A DNA stretch of 64,000 bases from a virus. The DNA lies in IMG/VR virus record IMGVR_UViG_3300044765_000092, positions 94,679-158,678 of that record, one strand, 5' to 3'. The notes beneath the pieces are model-generated. The model was not told the DNA's origin and did not search any database. It saw nothing but the letters and a program-made list of their open reading frames with translations. Position 1 is the stretch's first letter. Every line of letters starts with the position of its first letter. Positions 58,628-64,000 of this stretch are shown here, piece after piece. The position numbers were made by a program, and so were the translations under genes.

Positions 58628-58827
58628 TGCCATGCTCCTCGATCGTAAAAGCCATCGAAATACGCCTTGTACTCCGGACTGCCTTTGACGTAGTCCTTGG
58701 GGTCATCGGCACTGCGTTGACTGTGCCCTTCCTCGTAGGCTTGGGCTTCGGCGCGTGTCGCGTACACGCGACTCTTGCGCCCACACTGAGGATGGAACAC
58801 CTGGCTGAGTGGTTCGGTTGAGTTCAT
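58624..58827 (-). CDS. Small unknown protein
   Basis: This 67-residue hydrophilic protein starts at ATG 58827. It has a Cys/Gly/Arg-rich middle (HPQCGRKSRVYATRAEAQAYEEG) and an aromatic C-terminus (KAYFDGFYDRGAWQ). It overlaps the next gene by four bases. No family was recognised. Confidence 0.5.
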   Translation of the reverse strand: MNSTEPLSQVFHPQCGRKSRVYATRAEAQAYEEGHSQRSADDPKDYVKGSPEYKAYFDGFYDRGAWQ

Positions 58828-58882
58828 GTACTGCTCTCCAATGTGGAACTGGAACTGTAACTGGGACCGGGACTGGGACGGG

Positions 58883-60016
58883 TCAGACCACGACGTTGTG
58901 TGTGCGCTGAGCGATCTCGCGAAGCACAGCCGACTGGCTGCCATCAACCGGGATCACTTCCGGGTAATAGGGCTTGAGCAGCTTCACGCCGTTCTGCGCC
59001 CATCGAGTGAGGACCAACACCAGATCGAACTTGCCGAGGTGGTCGAGACCGTGCGTCTGCTTCGACACCACGATCTCGGCGTTGGGGCAACGACGCTGGT
59101 ATTCAACCAGATGACTGTCCAAAGCGCCGTAGATCAGGATGCGAGGGCGTGCCTTGTTGTGGCTTTGCGGGTGTTGACTCTGTTGGTGTTCCAGCATCTG
59201 GGCCTTGTCCTCGGGTGTTGCCGAGGGCCCGGTCCAGAACTCGAACAGCTCCTTGCGGTGATGGTCGAGCATCGCCGCCACTCGCTTCTCGCTGGCTTCC
59301 AGCATCGAACCGATGCGCTCCAACAACGTCACGTGAGCGGTCGACAGTTCGTGCTGCACGATGTGCTTGACCACCAGATCGATAGTGGTCTTGGCCCCTT
59401 CGACCTTGAACGCAGCAAGCGGATCCTCGATCTCGACCGGCTTAGGTGCCGGAACCTTGATGGCAGGCGGCAGGTTGTGGACCGCGCGCTGAGTCGGGAA
59501 CGAATAGTCAACCTTGGCTGGGACCTTTGGTGTCGGGGGCACGACTGCTACTGGCGCGGGCTCGGATTCCGACTTGGTCCCGAACATTCCACCGGCGGCA
59601 CGCACAGCGGACGGAAGTTTGATCGCTGCTTTGACGGTCCCCGACGGGGCTGCCTTTGACGTGGTCGTTGTCGACGCCGCCTGTGCTGCGGCCAGCGCCT
59701 CGACTTCGGCTGTCGTCTCGGCGATAGCGTTCATCACCTCGCTCGACGGGATGGTCTTGATCAGCTCGATCAGAGAGTGATGCATGTGATGGATGGAGCA
59801 CGGATTGTTGACCCGACGGCGCCGGTCCGCGTTGAGGACGAGCATGGCAGCTTCGAGCTCGACCTTGCGCCGAGACTTGCTGCCCTCGAATGCGTTGGAT
59901 GCGAGAACTACGCTGTAGCGCAGCGCCACCGATCGCCACTCGTTGGGCTTCCAGATGACACGACCATCGGTCGTCGATTGGGGGTTGTTGGGCATCAAGG
60001 TCTGTGCATTGTTCAT
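58883..60016 (-). CDS. Unknown protein with DUF2325-like C-terminal domain
   Basis: This 377-residue protein has helices at the start and Ala/Pro-rich linkers (about 100-200). A helical domain (about 210-265) is followed by a Rossmann-like C-terminal domain (about 288-375, RILIYGALDSHLVEY and FDLVLVLTRWAQN) resembling DUF2325 proteins. It is read from a good sigma70-type promoter 87-115 bases upstream of its start. The function is unknown. Confidence 0.5.
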   Translation of the reverse strand: MNNAQTLMPNNPQSTTDGRVIWKPNEWRSVALRYSVVLASNAFEGSKSRRKVELEAAMLVLNADRRRRVNNPCSIHHMHHSLIELIKTIPSSEVMNAIAETTAEVEALAAAQAASTTTTSKAAPSGTVKAAIKLPSAVRAAGGMFGTKSESEPAPVAVVPPTPKVPAKVDYSFPTQRAVHNLPPAIKVPAPKPVEIEDPLAAFKVEGAKTTIDLVVKHIVQHELSTAHVTLLERIGSMLEASEKRVAAMLDHHRKELFEFWTGPSATPEDKAQMLEHQQSQHPQSHNKARPRILIYGALDSHLVEYQRRCPNAEIVVSKQTHGLDHLGKFDLVLVLTRWAQNGVKLLKPYYPEVIPVDGSQSAVLREIAQRTHNVVV

Positions 60017-60102
60017 GGTATATGCGTCCTCGGGCGTAGTGTGGTGAGTTAAAGGTTAGGCTGAGTTTGCCGGGCCGGCCCTAGAGCGAGCCCGCGCGCC
60101 CT

Positions 60103-60131
60103 ATTGTACCACGGATCTGGCCCGGGCGCAA
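60103..60131 (-). promoter_or_regulatory. Sigma70-type promoter
   Basis: TTGCGC (-35) and TACAAT (-10) lie on the minus strand with a 17-base spacer. Transcription would start about 85 bases before the gene at 60016. This promoter and the one at 58348 are the two best sigma70-like sites in the window. Confidence 0.75.
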
Positions 60132-60163
60132 TGGGTGCGGGCGCGCACGCACTAGGGTTTACC

Positions 60164-60619
60164 CTAAGTGGCTGAGAAATTGAAAACACCGTGCTGATCG
60201 AGCACGTACAAGATTCGTTGGACCATCGCAGCATATCGCGGGTCTGACTTTGCACCCTGACTCAGGCGCACGAGCGTGGCTAGCCTGAGACACAGGATCC
60301 ACATACGTGGGGACGGCACTTCAGAGTACATGAACATGTGAATCGCCGTCAACACACCAGTCGCCAATACGGTGAACCATAGGGCAGGGTGCGGTGAAGC
60401 ACACACATAGATCAAAAGTGCAATACCCAACAACCACTTGAGCATCCAGATCGTGCCATCGCAGATAGTGCGCAACACGAACTGACCTAGCACGTACCAC
60501 AACTGTTCCAGTTCTGGGCTCATCTGTAGCTCGTGTAGCGGACTCTCCAAGTCCACGAGGTTCGGATGTAGCTCGCCTTCGTGATCGGGTACGAGCTCAG
60601 TGCAAGGTTCAACTATCAC
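60164..60619 (-). CDS. Two-helix membrane protein
   Basis: This protein has 151 residues. Hydrophobic segments at about residues 52-72 and 74-98 (IALLIYVCASPHPALWFTVLATGVLTAI) predict two membrane helices, with soluble ends. It overlaps the upstream gene by 11 bases. No family was recognised. Confidence 0.55.
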   Translation of the reverse strand: MIVEPCTELVPDHEGELHPNLVDLESPLHELQMSPELEQLWYVLGQFVLRTICDGTIWMLKWLLGIALLIYVCASPHPALWFTVLATGVLTAIHMFMYSEVPSPRMWILCLRLATLVRLSQGAKSDPRYAAMVQRILYVLDQHGVFNFSAT

Positions 60620-60857
60620 GATCTAACCCTCGGTTCTTGCGGTCCTTCCACGTACGATGCAGCTTGTAGGCTTCGAGCCACATCTGGTGTTCGCGGATAG
60701 CCGCCTCGTTTGGCGGCTCGAGACCGTTGGTTTCGTCATACAAGATATTCGCCACATGGATAAGAACTACGCTCGGCACATCGGGCCGGAGCTTGTGCAG
60801 CGTCAGCGCACACATATTCTTCCAGGCTGAGGCGCGTAAAGGAGTACTCGTGTTCAT
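60609..60857 (-). CDS. Small unknown protein
   Basis: This 82-residue helical protein starts at ATG 60857. A helix at about residues 14-40 (LHKLRPDVPSVVLIHVANILY) resembles the middle of the 69-residue protein near 36040, which may mean a small family of repeats. A Glu/Arg-rich tail follows. The function is unknown. Confidence 0.5.
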   Translation of the reverse strand: MNTSTPLRASAWKNMCALTLHKLRPDVPSVVLIHVANILYDETNGLEPPNEAAIREHQMWLEAYKLHRTWKDRKNRGLDRDS

Positions 60858-60929
60858 TCGCCGTTTCTCCGTTGGCAGTTGACTGGCGCGCACACGGAGA
60901 ACTGCATACGAGCTGGTGTGACTCGCGTG

Positions 60930-61388
60930 TCACCCAGGTAGTCGAATGCCGAGCTCCGTCTTCATCGCGGTCTTTTGCCGCATCTTTGCAAGGTTCACCG
61001 GGTCCTGGGCTTGGAACACCCGATCGCTCATGTATTCCAGAGCAGACCCAGTCAGGGAATCATGCTGCCGAAATGGCAGCGTCGCGGTCAAACACGCGAG
61101 CATGATTCGCACGTCCCGCAGCTCATTAAAGAACTTGTGCGGGTCGGCAAACACCACGTTAGGACTGCGATCGTGTAGGGGGATCGAAACTCCGCTCGGC
61201 TTTGACCACGTATGTTTGACCATGCGTGTGGCAAAGCCGATGACTTCCTCCTCAGTGAACTCTCCGCTTGCGTGAAGCACTTCAAGCGTCTCTTCCAGAA
61301 GGCCGAGCATCTTGTTGGCCTTGGATTCTGGCCACAGGGCTTCGCACATGGTTGCGATAGCAACTTCTACGCTTTGTTCGATGTTCAT
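60930..61388 (-). CDS. Unknown helical protein, weakly MazG-like
   Basis: This 152-residue helical protein contains LLEETLEVLH (about 29-38) with closely spaced Glu residues and a second acidic helix. This suggests the metal-binding helices of the MazG nucleotide pyrophosphatase family, but the fit is weak. It is preceded by a motif-hairpin leader. Treat the enzyme idea as tentative. Confidence 0.45.
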   Translation of the reverse strand: MNIEQSVEVAIATMCEALWPESKANKMLGLLEETLEVLHASGEFTEEEVIGFATRMVKHTWSKPSGVSIPLHDRSPNVVFADPHKFFNELRDVRIMLACLTATLPFRQHDSLTGSALEYMSDRVFQAQDPVNLAKMRQKTAMKTELGIRLPG

Positions 61389-61410
61389 TTCGTGATCCTT
61401 TGAGCAACAG

Positions 61411-61466
61411 AGGTTAGGCGGACAGACCTGTATGGCCCATCCGCGTACCTTAGCTCATTTACCGTT
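61411..61466 (-). promoter_or_regulatory. Leader element of the MazG-like gene
   Basis: AACGGTAAATGA (minus strand, 61455-61466), which includes the stop of the upstream gene, is followed four bases later by a stem GCGGA/TCCGC with outer AGGT/ACCT pairing (61411-61450). The start is 23 bases further on. It is a close match to the recurring element. Confidence 0.5.
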
Positions 61467-62049
61467 TGCGACGGTTCGGATCAACGCCCGACCGCAGGAT
61501 CAACGCGACGAGTTGGCCGACGGTCAGCACACCAGACCAGTCATCCTGGTTGATGTCAAACTCAAATCCAGTCTGCGTCAAGAGCCGCAGTTCCTCCATG
61601 TCGTGTTCGTCGGCGCCCAGATCGTGGAACGTGGTCATCAGCGTGACCGACACCTTGGAGTCGAGAACTGTTTGGATCAGTTCCTGGACGCGAGCAAGCG
61701 CCACGTTCTGCTTGTCGATCGGGAAATCAGGGTCGAGTATCAGGCTTTGCACCGACTCGTGATTCTCGACCCGTACTTGATTGCGGAACGCAGCGGTCAC
61801 CGTGTAGAACACGATCGGCTCATGCTCGGTAGTGGCCGAGAACTGACCGTTGCCGGTTCGGCTGTCGAACCGCAGCTGAAGGTACTTGGTACGATCGTCC
61901 TCCATCCAGGCTGAGGGGTTGCTGTTACGGAACTCCAGGACGGCCATCACGATCTCGAACGGCAACCACACGGGTGTGGCGGACACCTGAAGTACATCCT
62001 TCACGTATCGGTTTCGCTCTTGCGGACGAAACGTTGTCACGGGATTCAT
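61459..62049 (-). CDS. Protein with acyl-carrier-like C-terminal domain
   Basis: This 196-residue protein starts at ATG 62049, five bases after AGGAG. An in-frame ATG at 62088 is also possible. The last 80 residues resemble an acyl carrier protein: a helix (RVQELIQTVLD), then FHDLGADEHDMEELRLL, and DINQDDWSGVLTVGQLVALIL. The DSLD motif is replaced by DEHD, so the Ser that carries phosphopantetheine is absent. The N-terminal 110 residues are beta-rich. It is likely a docking fold and not a carrier. Confidence 0.55.
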   Translation of the reverse strand: MNPVTTFRPQERNRYVKDVLQVSATPVWLPFEIVMAVLEFRNSNPSAWMEDDRTKYLQLRFDSRTGNGQFSATTEHEPIVFYTVTAAFRNQVRVENHESVQSLILDPDFPIDKQNVALARVQELIQTVLDSKVSVTLMTTFHDLGADEHDMEELRLLTQTGFEFDINQDDWSGVLTVGQLVALILRSGVDPNRRKR

Positions 62050-62200
62050 TTCATCTCCTGTCCAGATTCGCATTTCCAATGCCTTCATGTTGATCTCCCG
62101 GTGGCTGAGAAGCCGCGTTCGCTTCGTCTTGTTGTGGCTACGCGAACACGGTTGTAGCTGAGTTACCGCTCTTTACGATTTGCGAGCAGGACCGTGTTGG

Positions 62201-62464
62201 TCACGGCCTGTTATTGGTCTTGTCCTTCTTGATCCGAGCTTCGCGCTCGAGAATGGCCCTCCACGCTTTTAGCGGTGGCCACAGGATGATGGCGCTGAGG
62301 ACTGCGAACATGATCCACATGATCAGCAATCCTTTGTGAACATTGAACATGGCGATGGCGAACCCCAGAAACAGGAGCATGCCAACCACGTAGAGTACCA
62401 GCGCGACGACCGGCACTCCACCCATGAACACTTGCTTCAACTCTTCTTTGGTGATGATCCGCAT
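62201..62464 (-). CDS. Two-helix membrane protein
   Basis: This 87-residue protein has two predicted helices (about 15-38 and 42-66) and a Lys-rich C-terminus. It follows the 81-residue protein by overlap. Likely an inner membrane protein of unknown role. Confidence 0.55.
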   Translation of the reverse strand: MRIITKEELKQVFMGGVPVVALVLYVVGMLLFLGFAIAMFNVHKGLLIMWIMFAVLSAIILWPPLKAWRAILEREARIKKDKTNNRP

Positions 62465-62682
62465 TTCGATCTCCTCTCTTCAAAAGTGTTTATCGTATGA
62501 AAGGCTGAGTATCCAAGAGTGCGGCTCTTTGATCCGATAGGGCAGTTAAGAGTTACAGCCTTGTGGTCCCAACGACTTTTCTTGCAGTGGATGCACTTGG
62601 GGTCTGGCGGTCGAGTGCCAGCCAACAAGTGATCCACCCAGTCTTTGACTGGCCCTTTATGAACCGGAAGTTTTCGCACCAT
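62437..62682 (-). CDS. Small protein with CxxC pair
   Basis: This 81-residue protein has a CIHCKKS segment (about 30) and another Cys (about 47), plus a basic tail. It may bind zinc with help from His residues. It overlaps the next gene by 28 bases. The function is unknown. Confidence 0.5.
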   Translation of the reverse strand: MVRKLPVHKGPVKDWVDHLLAGTRPPDPKCIHCKKSRWDHKAVTLNCPIGSKSRTLGYSAFHTINTFEERRSKCGSSPKKS

Positions 62683-62689
62683 GACTGAG

Positions 62690-63013
62690 TCATCCGTAAA
62701 GGATGTCGCCCTTGGAAGTGGGGATCACACCCGACAACCAGCCGAAACTGTCGCCCGAACCACGGCGTACATGAACACCCTGGAGAGCAAGCCACTGGAT
62801 GTTAGCCCAATCACAGTCACCTTTCTCAGTGATGAGCACCGAGTCAGCAAGCATCTGGACCCGCTGGACCAACGGATGAAGTAACGACGGGTCGTACGAC
62901 CCGTCTTCAGCCTTGATGTGATCGGGCACTATCTTGGTGATAGCCGCGCACCGCTCGACGGCTTTGATGGCACGCAACAGATCCTGGGCCGTAGCCGTCT
63001 CTTCCTTGGTCAT
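62690..63013 (-). CDS. Unknown protein
   Basis: This 107-residue helical protein contains TAQDLLRAIKAVERCAAITK and ends in a Gly-rich segment (SFGWLSGVIPTSKGD). It starts at ATG 63013 with AGAGG upstream. No family was recognised. Confidence 0.5.
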   Translation of the reverse strand: MTKEETATAQDLLRAIKAVERCAAITKIVPDHIKAEDGSYDPSLLHPLVQRVQMLADSVLITEKGDCDWANIQWLALQGVHVRRGSGDSFGWLSGVIPTSKGDILYG

Positions 63014-63044
63014 TTCCCTCTCCAGTGTGTAGTGAAGGCCGGTA

Positions 63045-63521
63045 TCAGCCCTGAGGTTTCTTGGCGATCAAGTCTTTGATCATGTTCATAGCCGCCTCGT
63101 ATTTCTCAGCCGGCGGGTACCGCTTGATGCCACCCTCGCGCGAATACTCAAACTGGTTCAGCACATCGTACGCGCGCTCCAAAGGTGGTTGATGCTGGCG
63201 CATCAGGTCAACACAGCGCGCGGCCAGTGCGCCGGCACCAAGGGGTAGGTGAAAGTCTATTCCTGGATGCGTTTCAGGGCGAGTGAACTTGAGTTCCAGC
63301 GGGGTGATGAGAGAGTCATCGGGTACGCATTGTGCGACGTCCTCAGCACACGAGGCCTGCACCCACAGGATCAAATCGTCGGTGGCGTCGTCGGTGGCGT
63401 CGTCGGCGGCGTCGTAGCCGGGCAGCGTGACTTCGAATATTCGCTGCATCATGGTCTGTTTAAGGACTGCGCCAGTGACCGACACTTGACGCGTAGTACT
63501 TTCTTGAATCGGCTTCTTCAT
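63045..63521 (-). CDS. Unknown protein with acidic repeat
   Basis: This 158-residue protein starts at ATG 63521 with GGAG upstream. It has a beta-rich start, then an acidic block of repeated DDAT/DDAA units (about residues 37-50) encoded by tandem repeats, and a helical second half. No family was recognised. The repeat may vary in copy number. Confidence 0.5.
   Translation of the reverse strand: MKKPIQESTTRQVSVTGAVLKQTMMQRIFEVTLPGYDAADDATDDATDDLILWVQASCAEDVAQCVPDDSLITPLELKFTRPETHPGIDFHLPLGAGALAARCVDLMRQHQPPLERAYDVLNQFEYSREGGIKRYPPAEKYEAAMNMIKDLIAKKPQG
63376..63411. repeat. Tandem 12-base repeat
   Basis: Three consecutive copies of TCGTCGGTGGCG, the last with one change, lie inside the 158-residue gene. 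They encode alternating Asp-Asp and Ala-Thr-type residues. Length change by slippage is possible, in units of four codons, without breaking the frame. Confidence 0.8.
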
Positions 63522-63534
63522 AGTTCCTCCAAAT

Positions 63535-64000
63535 TCAGTTGAACTTCTTGGCAGTGGCTTCGATGTACGAAGAGCGGGCGTTCCACGATCTGAGGACAGA
63601 CACCGCGTCGCGCCGTTCGGTTGGTACCAGACCCAAGACGTGCCGAAGGTAGGCATAGCGTGTAGGCGCCACCGCCTCCAGCAGATGCGGGTTCAAGATG
63701 AACAGGCGCATCGTCTCGGCAAAGGCCTCCTCAGGGCAGGGCTCGTAGCTGCTGACCCGGTCCCGGCTCATAGCCCGCCAGTCCGCGCGGCCACCGTGTT
63801 CCATCACCCCGAGCATGAAGTCGACGTGATGACCAATCTCGTGGGCTACGACACCGACTGGCGTTCGGTCGGTCTTGTAGGTGGGGAACGACCACGCGAG
63901 GGCTACCCCTGGTGCGGGCTTGGCGCACAGCGAAGGCACGACCGACACGATCATTCGGCGGCGACCACGGTAATCGCGTTCATGCGAATACAGTCCGCAG
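63535..64000 (-). CDS. Zinc metalloprotease-like protein, partial at right edge
   Basis: The frame is open to base 64000, so the N-terminus is missing. The first internal ATG is at 63954. The motif HEIGHHVDF and a downstream EEAFAE (the third ligand, Glu) form a gluzincin-type zinc site. The C-terminus is helical. Enzyme activity is likely but its substrate is unknown; toxin-like or cell-wall-directed peptidases have similar cores. Confidence 0.7.
   Translation of the reverse strand, partial: CGLYSHERDYRGRRRMIVSVVPSLCAKPAPGVALAWSFPTYKTDRTPVGVVAHEIGHHVDFMLGVMEHGGRADWRAMSRDRVSSYEPCPEEAFAETMRLFILNPHLLEAVAPTRYAYLRHVLGLVPTERRDAVSVLRSWNARSSYIEATAKKFN

Noticed and set aside
63376-63411. Tandem repeat as a possible CRISPR array
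   Set aside because: The three units are 12 bases long, directly adjacent and without spacers, and they sit in a coding sequence.
1-64000. Long open frames on the strand opposite to most genes
   Set aside because: They run antisense to well-supported genes, lack ribosome binding sites and have biased, low-complexity translations. They are shadows of the real genes.
1-64000. tRNA genes
   Set aside because: I looked for cloverleaf-like stems and CCA ends in the gaps and found none. A dedicated search could still find one.

Overview
The window looks like part of the genome of a large (jumbo-type) tailed bacteriophage. About 102 tightly packed genes are visible, nearly all on the minus strand, with stop/start overlaps and Shine-Dalgarno sequences in front of most starts. 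There are virion proteins, a phage ribonucleotide reductase, a two-subunit type II topoisomerase without a GyrA C-terminal domain, NAD salvage genes and a tellurium-resistance (Ter) gene set. There is no rRNA, no insertion sequence and no tRNA that I could recognise. Two sigma70-type promoters and the base composition suggest a proteobacterial host, but the host cannot be named from the sequence.

Layout. 1-1435: membrane genes resembling an ExbB/TolQ-ExbD/TolR proton-driven stator. 1466-4034: coiled-coil protein, GNAT acetyltransferase, HTH-metallophosphoesterase and an HslV/proteasome-like Ntn-hydrolase. 4057-13728: probable virion proteins, including a 974-residue repeat protein. 13803-15569: the only plus-strand operon (RuvC-like nuclease and two unknown proteins), reading out of a symmetrical divergent promoter and ending at a strong hairpin terminator. 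15647-23128: small unknown genes, a sigma-factor-like protein and an HNH protein. 23218-28820: histone-like protein, Hfq-like protein, NrdB, small proteins and NrdA. 28931-35970: unknown proteins, then TelA, TerD, TerC and a TerF-like VWA protein. 36478-39887: NAMPT, a nucleoside-deoxyribosyltransferase-like protein and an NMN adenylyltransferase-Nudix fusion. 40359-44493: topoisomerase subunits A and B. 45041-50279: acidic/basic and unknown proteins, including an acyl-carrier-like protein. 50408-53331: a ubiquitin-like conjugation cassette. 53356-64000: mostly small unknown proteins, a second acyl-carrier-like protein and a zinc metalloprotease cut by the right edge.

The most striking content is the three-gene operon E2-like (catalytic Cys490 in an HPH...VCLG motif), E1/ThiF-like (ATP-binding GxGxxG and Cys181) and a small beta-grasp protein ending exactly in Gly-Gly. 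Together these make a self-contained candidate for phage-directed protein tagging, related in plan to plasmid PRTRC and other bacterial ubiquitin-like systems.

The second pattern is a repeated leader design. At about a dozen places an AT-rich motif (GTAAATGA or TAATTTGA type) lies 0-10 bases before a stable hairpin, which is followed by the ribosome binding site and start codon. The genes behind it include nrdA, nrdB, topoisomerase B, the NMN adenylyltransferase fusion, the TerF-like gene and the Hfq-like gene. At 13751-13782 the motif occurs on both strands between divergent genes, which supports a promoter role.
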